Part shown: positions 35,614 through 44,991 of the stretch, in pieces | Position numbering within the stretch: position 1 is the first letter of the stretch | Layout: each line of letters starts with the position of its first letter | Assembly (NCBI RefSeq): GCF_014205765.1 | Contig: NZ_JACIIZ010000003.1 | Span: 1 to 64,000, forward strand | Source: Nitrospirillum iridis | GTDB taxonomy: Bacteria > Pseudomonadota > Alphaproteobacteria > Azospirillales > Azospirillaceae | Reading direction: 5' to 3' | Length of the DNA stretch: 64,000 nucleotides | Notes under the pieces: generated by a model | What the model saw: the letters and a program-made list of their open reading frames with translations, nothing else | The model's database searches: none | Told to the model about the DNA's origin: nothing | Made by a program: the position numbers and the translations under genes

Positions 35614-37436
35614 AAGTGTTAGGCCGCCGTCTGGCGCTGCTTGCTTCCACCGTGGTCCTGACCGCCGGGGCCCTCGCGCCCTTTGCCTGGGCCGCGGATT
35701 TTCGCGACCGCTTGGCGGAGGACGAGGTCGTCTACTTCCTGCTGCCCGACCGCTTCGACAACGCCGATACCGCCAACGACAAAGGCGGCATGACGGGCGA
35801 CCGGTCGGTGACGGGGTATGATCCGACCGACAGCGGCTACTACCACGGCGGTGACCTTCAGGGCGTCATCCGGCGGCTGGACTACATCCAGGGGCTGGGC
35901 GCCACCGCCTTGTGGGTGGGGCCGGTGTTCAGGAACAAGGCGGTGCAGGGCGCGCCCGGCCGGCAGTCCGCCGGCTATCACGGCTACTGGATCACCGACT
36001 TCACCCATGTCGATCCGCACCTGGGCACCGACGACGACTTCAAGGCCCTGGTGGATGCCGCCCACGCGCGCGGCATGAAGGTCTATCTCGACATCGTCAT
36101 CAACCATACCGCCGATGTCATCCAGTACCGGGAGTGTAGGGGCAAGCCCTGCCCCTATCGTTCCAAGGCCGACTATCCATACACCCGCAAGGGCGGCCCC
36201 GCCGGCCCCGCCATCAACGCGGGCTTCCAGGGTGACGGTGTGCGCACGGCGGAGAATTTCGCCCGCCTGGCCGATCCCGCCTACGCCTACACGCCCTTCG
36301 TGCCGGCGGCGGAGGCCCATGTGAAGGTGCCGGACTGGCTGAACGATCCGCGCTTTTACCACAACCGCGGCGACTCCACCTTCAAGGGGGAAAGCTCCCT
36401 TTACGGTGATTTCGGCGGCCTGGACGATTTGATGACCGAGAATCCCGCCGTGGTGCGGGGCTTCATCGACATCTATGGTGCCTGGATCGACCGCTACGGC
36501 ATCGACGGCTACCGCATCGATACCACCCGCCACGTGAACCCGGAATTCTGGCAGGCCTTCGTGCCCGCGATGCTGGACCGCGCACGGGCGCGGGGCATCC
36601 CCCACTTCCATATCTTTGGCGAGGTGGCGGACACCGACGGCCGGGTGGAAATCCTGGCCCGCCATACCCGGGTGGACAAGCTGCCGGCCGTGCTGGACTT
36701 CGCCTTTCGCCGCGCCGTGGTCGACACGGTGGCGGGGACCAAGGGCACCGACCGTCTGGCCCTGATGCTGGACGGCGATGCCCTCTATGAGGGGGGCGAG
36801 GACGCGGCCCGCCAGCTGCCGACCTTCGTCAGCAACCATGACCATGGCCGCTTCGCCCACTTCGCCCGCAAGGCCTTCCCCCACGCGGGCGAGGATGAGA
36901 TCCTGAAGCGCGTCATCCTGGCCAACGCCCTGATGTTCACCCAGCGCGGGGTGCCCGTCGTCTATTCCGGGGACGAGCAGGGCTTCAGCGGCGGGGAGGA
37001 TCGCGCGGGGCGCGAGGACATGTTCGGCAGCCGGGTCCCGGCCTACAACGCCGAACGCCTGGTGGGCACCACGGCCACCACCGCCGCACCCAGCTTCAAT
37101 CCCGGCCATCCCCTGTATCAGGGCCTGGCGGAAATGGCGCGCCTGCGTGAGGCCGAGCCGGCGTTGCGCCACGGCCGCAGCGTCCTGCGCTTCGCCAGCG
37201 AAAAGCCGGGCCTGTTCGCCGTCTCCCGTATTGACCCCGACACGGGGCGGGAGGTGCTGGTGGCCGTCAACACCTCGACGCACGCCGTGAATGCCCAGGT
37301 TGAGGTCGGCGGCCAGTGGACCACTTTCACCGCCCTGCACGGCCCATGCGGCCCTGCCGTTACCGCCCCGGGCAGCTATGCTGTCCAGGTGGCCCCCCTT
37401 GATTACGTCGTCTGCGCATCTGGAGAGGCTTCATGA
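35610..37436 (+). CDS. Secreted GH13 alpha-amylase family enzyme (608 aa)
   Basis: A signal peptide (1-28, ending PFAWA-ADF) precedes a GH13 (beta/alpha)8 barrel. The catalytic triad is visible: nucleophile Asp304 ([10 protein letters not shown]), acid/base Glu338 (FGEVAD) and the transition-state Asp411 (FVSNHDHGR). A beta-sandwich domain C follows (about 520-608). The enzyme should hydrolyse alpha-1,4-glucans in the periplasm or outside. The ATG overlaps the halogenase stop (ATGA) and its own stop overlaps the next gene's ATG, so the three genes are one operon. Subfamily and product size cannot be set by eye. Confidence 0.92.
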   Translation: MKVLGRRLALLASTVVLTAGALAPFAWAADFRDRLAEDEVVYFLLPDRFDNADTANDKGGMTGDRSVTGYDPTDSGYYHGGDLQGVIRRLDYIQGLGATALWVGPVFRNKAVQGAPGRQSAGYHGYWITDFTHVDPHLGTDDDFKALVDAAHARGMKVYLDIVINHTADVIQYRECRGKPCPYRSKADYPYTRKGGPAGPAINAGFQGDGVRTAENFARLADPAYAYTPFVPAAEAHVKVPDWLNDPRFYHNRGDSTFKGESSLYGDFGGLDDLMTENPAVVRGFIDIYGAWIDRYGIDGYRIDTTRHVNPEFWQAFVPAMLDRARARGIPHFHIFGEVADTDGRVEILARHTRVDKLPAVLDFAFRRAVVDTVAGTKGTDRLALMLDGDALYEGGEDAARQLPTFVSNHDHGRFAHFARKAFPHAGEDEILKRVILANALMFTQRGVPVVYSGDEQGFSGGEDRAGREDMFGSRVPAYNAERLVGTTATTAAPSFNPGHPLYQGLAEMARLREAEPALRHGRSVLRFASEKPGLFAVSRIDPDTGREVLVAVNTSTHAVNAQVEVGGQWTTFTALHGPCGPAVTAPGSYAVQVAPLDYVVCASGEAS

Positions 37437-39067
37437 CCATGGAACACCCCCCCCATACCGGACCGGGCGGTACCCGACCCTGGTGGCGCGGGGCGGCGAT
37501 CTACCAGATCTATCCGCGCAGTTTCGCCGACGCCAACAATGACGGGGTGGGCGACCTGCCCGGCATCACCCGCCATCTGGACCATGTCGCCAGCCTGGGG
37601 GTGGACGCCATCTGGCTGTCGCCCTTCTTCACCTCCCCCATGCGTGACTTCGGCTATGACGTGTCGGACTTCCGCGACGTCGACCCGCTGTTCGGCACCC
37701 TGGCGGATTTCGACGCCCTGGTGGCGCGGGCGCATGCGCTGGGCCTGAAGGTCATCATCGACCAGGTCTATTCCCACACCTCGGACCAGCACCCCTGGTT
37801 CCAGGAAAGCCGCCAGGACCGCGGCAACCCCAAGGCCGACTGGTACGTCTGGGCGGACGCCAAGCCCGACGGTTCGCCGCCCTGCAACTGGCAGTCCGTC
37901 TTTGGCGGCCCGGCCTGGACCTGGGACGCCCGGCGCCGGCAGTATTACCTGCACAACTTCCTGACCGAGCAGCCGGACCTGAACGTGCACAATCCGGTGG
38001 TGCAGGACGCCCTGCTGGACGTGGCGCGCTTCTGGCTGGACCGGGGGGTGGATGGCTTCCGCCTGGATGCCATCAATTTCTCCATGCACGACCCGGCCTT
38101 CACCGACAACCCGGTGAACCCGGACACCCGTGCGGTGCGCACCCGGCCCTTCGATTTCCAGCTGCATTCCAAGAACATGTCCCACCCGGACATCCCCAAG
38201 TTCCTGGAGCGCATCCGGGGCGTGCTGGACAGCTACGGCGGCGACCGCTTCACGGTGGCGGAGGTCGGTGGGCCCGACGCGGACCGGGAGATGAAGGCCT
38301 TCACCGCTGGCGACAGGCGGCTGAACAGCGCCTATGACTTCAGTTTCCTCTACGCTGACACCCTGACCCCGGCGCTGGTGCGCCAGGCGCTGGAGCTGTG
38401 GCCGGACGAACCCGGCCTGGGCTGGCCCAGCTGGGCCTTCTCCAACCACGACGCGCCGCGCTGCGTTTCCCGTTGGGCCAAGCCGCAGGACCGCGCCGCC
38501 TTCGCCCGCATGGCCGCCCTGCTGCTGGTCACCCTGCGCGGCAACATCTTCCTCTATCAGGGGGAGGAGCTGGCGCTGACCCAGGTGGCCATCCCGTTCG
38601 AGCAGTTGCAGGACCCCGAGGCCATCGCCAACTGGCCCCTGACCCTGGGGCGCGACGGCGCCCGTACGCCGATACCCTGGACGGCGGATGCGCCCAACGC
38701 CGGTTTCAGCACGGCCCAGCCCTGGCTGCCCGTGGGCGCCGACCATGACGCCCTCGCGGTGGACCGGCAACAGGCCGACCCCCGGTCCCACCTGGCGCTG
38801 ACCCGCCAGCTGCTGGGCCTGCGCAAGGCCCATGAGGCGCTGGCCATCGGCGGCATGCGCTTCGTCGAGGCGGGGGAGCATGTGCTGGCCTTCGAGCGCA
38901 GCCACCTTGATGAGACCCTGCTGTGCCTGTTCAACTTCGGCCCTGAGACGTGGACGACCCCGGAAGGCGCCAATTGGCCGGTGGTGCATGCCGTGGGCGA
39001 GCCCCAGTCCGGCACCCAGGGCTGGACCTTGCCGCCCTTCGGTGGTCTGGTACTGTCGCGGCCGTAA
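37433..39067 (+). CDS. GH13 alpha-glucosidase (544 aa)
   Basis: An oligo-alpha-glucosidase of the GH13_23-like group common in alphaproteobacteria: WWRGAAIYQIYPRSFADANN near the N-terminus, catalytic Asp212 (DGFRLDAIN), Glu277 (VAEVGG) and Asp340 (SNHDAPR). It has no signal peptide, so it should split imported maltose/maltodextrin to glucose in the cytoplasm. The ATG overlaps the amylase stop by four bases. It ends the halogenase-amylase-glucosidase operon, with a small membrane-protein gene just beyond. Confidence 0.92.
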   Translation: MTMEHPPHTGPGGTRPWWRGAAIYQIYPRSFADANNDGVGDLPGITRHLDHVASLGVDAIWLSPFFTSPMRDFGYDVSDFRDVDPLFGTLADFDALVARAHALGLKVIIDQVYSHTSDQHPWFQESRQDRGNPKADWYVWADAKPDGSPPCNWQSVFGGPAWTWDARRRQYYLHNFLTEQPDLNVHNPVVQDALLDVARFWLDRGVDGFRLDAINFSMHDPAFTDNPVNPDTRAVRTRPFDFQLHSKNMSHPDIPKFLERIRGVLDSYGGDRFTVAEVGGPDADREMKAFTAGDRRLNSAYDFSFLYADTLTPALVRQALELWPDEPGLGWPSWAFSNHDAPRCVSRWAKPQDRAAFARMAALLLVTLRGNIFLYQGEELALTQVAIPFEQLQDPEAIANWPLTLGRDGARTPIPWTADAPNAGFSTAQPWLPVGADHDALAVDRQQADPRSHLALTRQLLGLRKAHEALAIGGMRFVEAGEHVLAFERSHLDETLLCLFNFGPETWTTPEGANWPVVHAVGEPQSGTQGWTLPPFGGLVLSRP

Positions 39068-39119
39068 GGCCACCGATCGCCCGTCGATTTGCGAAGGGCA
39101 GAGCGCATGGAAACCGAGC

Positions 39120-39356
39120 ATGTCGGGCGGCTGGGTCAGGTTGGTGATGGTTGTCATATTGGCCGGCGGGGCTCTTGTGGGCCACCATGTCTTCCATCTC
39201 CCCTGGGGACTTTCAATCCTGGTGGCTTGCGGCTGCATCGCCCTGAACGACTGGCTCCTGGCGCGCGAGGATGAGTTGCCCGGCGGCTTCAATAACCCCT
39301 ATCCGCTCGACGTGCGCCAGCCATCGCCGCGCCGGCGCTGGCCTTGGTGGCGATAG
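39120..39356 (+). CDS. Small membrane protein, hypothetical (78 aa)
   Basis: Two hydrophobic segments (about residues 7-25 and 28-44) are followed by a polar, Pro/Arg/Trp-rich tail ending RRRWPWWR. GGAAACCGAG lies upstream of the ATG at 39120. It starts 52 bases after the alpha-glucosidase and lies before the operator pair of the glucoamylase gene, so it may be the last gene of the amylase operon. No family is recognised; a longer frame upstream overlaps the glucosidase and is not credible. Confidence 0.5.
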   Translation: MSGGWVRLVMVVILAGGALVGHHVFHLPWGLSILVACGCIALNDWLLAREDELPGGFNNPYPLDVRQPSPRRRWPWWR

Positions 39357-39365
39357 GAAATCCAC

Positions 39366-39406
39366 ATACGTATTTCCCCCTTCCGTCCCGCGCTTCCCAT
39401 ACGTAT
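39366..39406. promoter_or_regulatory. Paired ATACGTAT operators upstream of the glucoamylase gene
   Basis: ATACGTAT occurs at 39366-39373 and 39399-39406, 33 bases (three helical turns) apart, both preceded by CA/CC and followed by T. The pair mirrors the one at 30622-30661, arguing for one regulator acting on receptor 1 and the glucoamylase. Confidence 0.7.
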
Positions 39407-39470
39407 TCAAGCCCTTGTGCGGCGCACTGCGGGGGACAGTGGTGCCCTGCCTTTCAAGCCTGGTGATGGA

Positions 39471-41870
39471 ATGACGAAGAATAAGACGATGGGACGGAAA
39501 CGGGCCATGGCGCTGATGGCGCTGCTGCTGGCCGGAAGCATGGGGACGGCGGCCTTCGCCGGCGTGGCGCCGGGGGCGCCGGGCCAGGCGGCGACAGGGG
39601 CCTATGCGGGCAAGACCGGTATCGGCACGGCGTACCATGCCTATGACGCGCCAGCGGGCAAGGCGGTGCCGTCGCGGGTGTGGTTCTCGCTGGCCAAGGG
39701 CGTGGTCACCGAGACCATGTATGGCCTGATCCATGAGGTGCAGCTGCGCGAGCTGAAATTCGCCATCCAGGGCGACGGCTTCCTGGATGTGGAGGATGCG
39801 GACACCGACAGCACCACCAGCTATCTGGACGTGGATGCCGCCGGCCGGCCGCGCTCGCTCGCCTACCGCGTTGTCAACAAGGCCAAAAACGGCAAGTACG
39901 AGATTGAGAAGCAGGTCTTCACCGACCCCGCCGCCGACACCCTGGTGGTGCGCGTGACGGTGCGGGCGCTGAAGGGGGCCACCGTCACGCCCTATCTGCT
40001 GGTCGACCCGCAGATGGCCGGCACCGGTGGCGGCGATAAGGCCGATGTGGCCAACGGCGCGCTGCACGCCTATGAGGGCGACCGCCACCTGGTGGTGAAG
40101 GCCGCCCAGGGCTTCACCGCCGCCAGTGTCGGCTTCGTCGGCGCCTCCGACGGGCTGGGTCAGCTCAAGAAGGATGGCACGCTGGACGCCGACTACACCA
40201 CCACCGGCGACAAAGGGGGCAACGTGGCCCTGGCCGGCGCGCTGGCGCCGGTGACCGGGGAGGCCACCTTCGACATCGTCGTCGGCTTCGGGGACAGCGC
40301 CAAGACGGCGGATGCCGCCGCCAGCGCCACGCTGAAGCGGGGGCATGACGCCGTGCTGGCGGCCTACAACGCCGGGTGGGAAGGCTACCAGGCCAAGCTG
40401 GCGCCCTTGCCTGATCTGGCCAAGGTGGCGACCGATGGCGGCAAGCTGCTGTACGCCAGCGCCCTGGTGCTGAAGGCGCAGGAGGACAAGACCCATCCCG
40501 GCGCGCTCATCGCCTCCCTCTCCGCGCCCTGGGGCGACACGCAGAAGGCGGACAAGCCGGCGACGGGCTACAAGGCTGTCTGGCCGCGCGACTTCTACCA
40601 GTGCGCCATGGCCCTGCTGGCCCTGGGCGATACCGACACGCCCAAGGCGGCGCTGGCCTACCTCAAGACCATCCAGGTGGGGCCAAAGACGCCGGGCAAC
40701 CATGGCGATGGCGGCTGGTTCCTGCAGAAGACCCACGTGGACGGCACGCCGGAATGGGTGGGCGTGCAGCTGGACCAGACGGCCATGCCCCTGATGCTGG
40801 CCTGGCGCCTGTGGCGCAACGGCGTCATCAGCGACGCCGACGTCGCGGCCCTCTATCCCACCATGGTGAAACCGGCCGCCGACTTCCTGGTCAAGGGCGG
40901 TACCGCCGGTATCGGCTGGAACAAGGAGACCATCCGCCCGCCCGCCACCCAGCAGGAACGCTGGGAGGAACAGGCCGGCAACTCCCCGTCCACCACCGCG
41001 GCGGTCATCGCCGGGCTGGCGGCGGCGGCGGAGCTGGCGGGACAGGCGGGGGACGAGGCGGCGGTCAAGCGCTACTACGCCGCCGCCGACCAGTATTCCG
41101 CCGGGCTGAACGCGGCGACCGTCACCACCAACGGCCAGTTGGCGCCGAAAGGATCGCCCGCGGCAGGCAAGGGGGCCGGCTACTATCTGCGCATCGCCCC
41201 CACGGGCCAGCCCAACGCCCATACGCCCCTGGCGGTGCGCAACGGCCAGCAGGCGCTGACGGAGGACGCCTATGTCGACGGCGGCTTCCTGGAACTGGTG
41301 CGCTATGGCGTGCGGGCACCCACTGATCCCATCATCAAGGCCAGCCTGGCGGTGCTGGATGACGAGGCCCTGCCGGAAAACCTGCGTGTAAAGTACACTT
41401 TCCATTTCGGCGGCGACGCCACCGCCTATCCCGGCTGGCGGCGCTACGGCAATGACGGCTATGGCGAGGATCGGGTGACCGGCGCCAACTACGCCGTCAG
41501 CGGCGCCATGAGCCCCACCCAGCGCGGTCGCGTCTGGCCCCTGCTGACGGGGGAGCGCGGGCACTATGAGCTGGCGCTGGCCGCGGCCAAGCCCGGCGGC
41601 GCCAAGCCGGCGGAGGTGGAGGCCATCCGCACCACCTATGTCCGCGCGCTGGAACGCTTCGCCAACCAGGGACTGATGATCCCGGAGCAGGTGTGGGACG
41701 GTGTCGGCAGCGATGGCGGCCGGGGCTACAAGCCCGGGGCCGGCACGGACAGCGCGACACCGCTGGCTTGGGCGCATGCCGAGTATGTCAAGCTGCTGCG
41801 CTCCCTGCATGACGGCGGGGTTTGGGATCTATACGCCCCGGTGGCCGTGCGCTACGCGTCCAAGCCGTGA
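39471..41870 (+). CDS. GH15 glucan 1,4-alpha-glucosidase (glucoamylase), secreted (799 aa)
   Basis: A signal peptide (about 1-30, after KNKTMGRKRAMALMALLLAG) precedes an N-terminal beta-sandwich domain (about 35-300) and an (alpha/alpha)6 GH15 domain (about 330-790). The catalytic acid lies in QERWEEQAGNSPST and the base in the later LMIPEQVWDG. Bacterial glucoamylases with this N-terminal domain release glucose from the non-reducing ends of starch and maltodextrin. The ATG at 39471 is preceded by GTGATGGA; an alternative ATG at 39489 would still give a signal peptide. It is transcribed alone from the operator-flanked promoter and ends in a strong hairpin. Confidence 0.92.
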   Translation: MTKNKTMGRKRAMALMALLLAGSMGTAAFAGVAPGAPGQAATGAYAGKTGIGTAYHAYDAPAGKAVPSRVWFSLAKGVVTETMYGLIHEVQLRELKFAIQGDGFLDVEDADTDSTTSYLDVDAAGRPRSLAYRVVNKAKNGKYEIEKQVFTDPAADTLVVRVTVRALKGATVTPYLLVDPQMAGTGGGDKADVANGALHAYEGDRHLVVKAAQGFTAASVGFVGASDGLGQLKKDGTLDADYTTTGDKGGNVALAGALAPVTGEATFDIVVGFGDSAKTADAAASATLKRGHDAVLAAYNAGWEGYQAKLAPLPDLAKVATDGGKLLYASALVLKAQEDKTHPGALIASLSAPWGDTQKADKPATGYKAVWPRDFYQCAMALLALGDTDTPKAALAYLKTIQVGPKTPGNHGDGGWFLQKTHVDGTPEWVGVQLDQTAMPLMLAWRLWRNGVISDADVAALYPTMVKPAADFLVKGGTAGIGWNKETIRPPATQQERWEEQAGNSPSTTAAVIAGLAAAAELAGQAGDEAAVKRYYAAADQYSAGLNAATVTTNGQLAPKGSPAAGKGAGYYLRIAPTGQPNAHTPLAVRNGQQALTEDAYVDGGFLELVRYGVRAPTDPIIKASLAVLDDEALPENLRVKYTFHFGGDATAYPGWRRYGNDGYGEDRVTGANYAVSGAMSPTQRGRVWPLLTGERGHYELALAAAKPGGAKPAEVEAIRTTYVRALERFANQGLMIPEQVWDGVGSDGGRGYKPGAGTDSATPLAWAHAEYVKLLRSLHDGGVWDLYAPVAVRYASKP

Positions 41871-41877
41871 GGAAAGC

Positions 41878-41910
41878 GCAGGATGTCCCCGGGGCGCGGG
41901 GACATCCTGC
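41878..41910. terminator. Hairpin between convergent glucoamylase and LacI genes
   Basis: GCAGGATGTCCCC (41878-41890) and GGGGACATCCTGC (41898-41910) form a perfect 13-bp stem with a seven-base loop, eight bases after the glucoamylase stop. On the minus strand the stem is followed by GCTTTCC, so it can serve both genes. Confidence 0.75.
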
Positions 41911-41942
41911 CGCCGGGGAGGACCTGAAATCCCTGGGCGCTT

Positions 41943-42971
41943 TCAAACCCCGCCGCAACTGCCCCGCACCACCAGGCTGGTGGCGATCTGCGTGGTCTCG
42001 ATGGGGCGGCCGTCGATCAGGCGCAGCAGGTTTTCCACCAGCAACTCGCCGGCGGCGGCCGTGTCCTGGCGGATGGTGGTCAGGGGCGGGGCGGTGAAGG
42101 GGGCGGCGACGATGTCGTCGAAGCCCACCACCGCCACATCCTCCGGCACCCGTAAACCCCGCTCGCGCAGGCCGTTCATGGCGCCGATGGCCAGCAGATC
42201 GCAGGCGCCGAAGACGGCGTCGATGGGGCCGTCCCGGTCGATCAGGTTCAGGATGGCCTGGTGCCCCACTTCCTCCGACGCGGCGGCGTCGGCGTAGAGG
42301 GCTTCGATGACGGGCAGGCCGGCCTCTTCCAAGGCCTGGACATAGCCCGTGTAACGGTCGCGGAATTCCGGGCAATGCTCCGAAATGTCCCCCAGGAAGG
42401 CGATGCGCTTGCGGCCCCGCCCCACCAGGTGCCGCACGGCCTCCACCGCGCCCCGCACATTGTCCGACCCGATGAAGTGCCCGGGTTGCCCCGCCACCAC
42501 CGGCCCCCAGGTGACGAAGGCGGTGCTGACCTCGTCCAGGCGGCTGATCTTGTCGACGTAGCGCAGATAGTCGCCATAACCCAGGAAGATCAGGCCGTCG
42601 GCGCGCTTGGACGCGGCGTAGTCAGCACTCCAGTCGTCGCTGGATTGCTGGAAGGAGATCAGCAGGTCATAGCCGCGCCGGGCCGAGGCCTTGGTGATGC
42701 TGCTGAGCATCGACAGGAAGAAAGGGTTGATCAGCGACTGGCTGGTCACCGGGTCTTCATACAGCAGCAGGGCCAGGGTGTTGGTCTTCTGCGAACGCAG
42801 GTTGCGGGCGTTGACGTCCACCTTGTAGTTCAGCAGGCGGGCGGCCTGGGCCACGCGCAGCCGGGTATCCTCGCTGACCATCGCGTCGTTGCGCAGGGCG
42901 CGCGACACGGTGGACTGCGACACGCCGGCCAGTTCGGCGATGTCGAACGATGTCGGACGCTTGACCCGCAT
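41943..42971 (-). CDS. LacI-family transcriptional regulator (342 aa)
   Basis: The N-terminal helix-turn-helix and hinge read SFDIAELAGVSQSTVSRALR and NARNLRS, followed by a periplasmic-binding-protein-like effector domain (about 60-340). LacI proteins usually bind CG-centred palindromes and release them on binding a sugar. The frame is open to 43079; the ATG at 42971 starts the HTH. It follows the symporter gene on the same strand (117-base gap), probably in one transcript from the divergent promoter at 44676-44991. Candidate targets are the TGAAAC..GTTTCA pair there and/or the ATACGTAT pairs. Confidence 0.92.
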   Translation of the reverse strand: MRVKRPTSFDIAELAGVSQSTVSRALRNDAMVSEDTRLRVAQAARLLNYKVDVNARNLRSQKTNTLALLLYEDPVTSQSLINPFFLSMLSSITKASARRGYDLLISFQQSSDDWSADYAASKRADGLIFLGYGDYLRYVDKISRLDEVSTAFVTWGPVVAGQPGHFIGSDNVRGAVEAVRHLVGRGRKRIAFLGDISEHCPEFRDRYTGYVQALEEAGLPVIEALYADAAASEEVGHQAILNLIDRDGPIDAVFGACDLLAIGAMNGLRERGLRVPEDVAVVGFDDIVAAPFTAPPLTTIRQDTAAAGELLVENLLRLIDGRPIETTQIATSLVVRGSCGGV

Positions 42972-43088
42972 CCCCTTGGTTCCAGCCTCTTGGTGCTCCC
43001 CTGGGCGTGGATGATAGCAATCCGATCCATGTCCCCGCAATGCGCGTCGCGGATCCGGGGTCGTGAACGGATCGCCCATGGGCCCCTC

Positions 43089-44675
43089 TCAGCGAAAGGT
43101 GTAGACGATGACGGCGGTGGCGGCCAGCAGCAGGCCGGCCAGCACCCGGTAGTTGCGCCAGAACGGTTCATGCGCCAGCCGGGCCGTCTCCTCGCGGAAG
43201 AAGGCGGGCGTCCAGACCAGGCCGGCCGACTTCTCCGCCGCGTCCGGCGCCGTGGCCAGGCTGACCGCCACCAGCACGGCGGCGCACAGCACGAACAGCA
43301 AGGGCGCCACGTACAGGAAGTGGATGTTGACCACGTCCATAACGGTGTTGGCGACGAACAGCGCGGCCCCGCCCAGCACACCAGCGGCGATGCAGGCGGC
43401 GGCCCCGGCGGCGTTGGCCCGGCGCCAGAAGATGCCCACCAGGTACAGCGCCATCACCGGTGGCACCGCATAGGCGATGATGACCTGCAGATATTGCCAC
43501 AGCGACCCGAAATGCTGGATCTGTGGCGCCCAGGCCATGGCGGCCACGGCCATGACCAGGGTGGCCAGGCGGCCCACCCGCACCAGGGCCGCACCCTGCA
43601 TCTCCGGCTTCCAGCGGCGCACGAAGTCCATGGTGAACAGGGTGGAGGCGGAATTGAAGGTGGAGGCGATGGACGACATCAGCGCCGACATGAAGCCTGC
43701 CACCGCCAAACCCACCAGGCCCGCCGGCAGCAGGCCGAACAGCAGGGTGGGGAACACCAGGTCCGGTGACTTCAGGTTGGGGTAGAGCAGGATGGCGGCG
43801 GTGCCGGGCAGCACCATCAGGAACAGCACCGGCAGCTTCAGGGCGCCGGCGAACAGGCTGCCCCAGCGGCCGTGGTTTTCATCCTTGGCCGACAGCACGC
43901 GCTGCACCATGAACTGGTTGGTGCACCAGAAATAGAAGCCCAGCAGCGGCACGCCGGTCAGCAGGCCGGGCCAGGGTACGGCGGTGTCGCTCAAGGGGCG
44001 GATCAGCGACAGCTTGGCCGGGTCGACGGCGCCCATGACGGCATCCCAGCCGCCGGCCTTCAGGAAGGTGCGCACGGCGATGATGGCCGACGCCGTCAGC
44101 AGCAGCACGGCCTGGATGGTCTCGGTATAAATCACGGCGCGCAGGCCGCCGGCGATGGTGTAGATGCCGGCCGACACCGCCAGGACGATGACGATCTCCC
44201 ACAGGGGCACGTCGGGCAACAGGATCTTGAACAGCAGCGCGCCGCCGTAAAGCGCGCTGGCCGTGTCCACCACCAGGTTCAGGAACAGGGTCAATCCTGA
44301 GAAGTAGCTGCGCGCCAGGCCGCTGTACCGCCGCTCCAGGAACTCCGGCAGGGTGTAGACCTTGGAGCGCAGCAGGAAGGGCAGGAAGAAGACGCAGAAG
44401 AACACCAGGACGACCGCCGCCATCCACTCATAATTGTAGACGGAAATGCCGGTGCCGTAGGCCGCCCCCGCCAGTCCGATCAGGGTGGTGGAGGAGATGT
44501 TGGACGCCAGCAGCGCCAGGCCGATGACAGGCCAAGTCGTGCCCCGCGACGCCAGGAAGAAATCCTCGGTGGAGGCATGGCGGCGGGCCAGATACAGCCC
44601 CAATGTGATGATGCCGATGAGATACAGCGCCACGATGGCGTAGTCGACCCAGGCCATGCCTGCAACCGGCATCAT
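43089..44675 (-). CDS. Sodium/solute symporter family sugar transporter (528 aa)
   Basis: A 13-14 helix SSS-family carrier. Characteristic stretches are GLALLASNISSTTLIGLAGA, GGLRAVIYTETIQAVLLL and the AGFMSALMSSIASTFNSAST signature. It resembles SGLT-like glucose/galactose carriers that couple sugar uptake to sodium. The frame is open to 44900, but the ATG at 44675 has GGGAGGGG upstream and starts just before the first helix (VDYAIVALYLIGIITLG). It is divergent from TonB receptor 2 and precedes the LacI gene, so it likely carries the product of the locus across the inner membrane. Confidence 0.9.
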   Translation of the reverse strand: MMPVAGMAWVDYAIVALYLIGIITLGLYLARRHASTEDFFLASRGTTWPVIGLALLASNISSTTLIGLAGAAYGTGISVYNYEWMAAVVLVFFCVFFLPFLLRSKVYTLPEFLERRYSGLARSYFSGLTLFLNLVVDTASALYGGALLFKILLPDVPLWEIVIVLAVSAGIYTIAGGLRAVIYTETIQAVLLLTASAIIAVRTFLKAGGWDAVMGAVDPAKLSLIRPLSDTAVPWPGLLTGVPLLGFYFWCTNQFMVQRVLSAKDENHGRWGSLFAGALKLPVLFLMVLPGTAAILLYPNLKSPDLVFPTLLFGLLPAGLVGLAVAGFMSALMSSIASTFNSASTLFTMDFVRRWKPEMQGAALVRVGRLATLVMAVAAMAWAPQIQHFGSLWQYLQVIIAYAVPPVMALYLVGIFWRRANAAGAAACIAAGVLGGAALFVANTVMDVVNIHFLYVAPLLFVLCAAVLVAVSLATAPDAAEKSAGLVWTPAFFREETARLAHEPFWRNYRVLAGLLLAATAVIVYTFR

Positions 44676-44991
44676 GCCGTCCCCTCCCTGATTTTTGGTT
44701 TTGCCCCCGCCCTGGACCCTGTCGCGGGTGGGCCTTGTTCGCCGGCCGGAAGTCCAACCATTCCGCCCTTCATGGCACAGGAAGGGGGGCGGACAACAAC
44801 AAGAATTCGTATGCGGGGCCCGGGGCGGTTCTGCCGCTCCATGGCGCGCCCGGGCGGGGGCGGCCCAGGGATGGATCGCTATCAGTGAAACTGGTTTCAC
44901 ATATGCATTGAAACTGGTTTCAAAACTGCTATGGTTCTAATGGGATTAATATGCCGAATAACGAGCAACAAACAGAAACAGGGGGCGTAAT
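44676..44991. promoter_or_regulatory. Divergent promoter region of symporter/LacI and TonB receptor 2
   Basis: Two near-perfect palindromes TGAAACTGGTTTCA lie at 44886-44899 and 44909-44922, 23 bases apart. A likely receptor-2 promoter overlaps the second: TTGAAA (44908-44913), a 16-base spacer, TATGGT (44930-44935). A degenerate member of the other motif, ATTCGTATGCGG (44805-44816), lies on the symporter side. The layout fits LacI-type repression of both transcripts. Confidence 0.7.
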
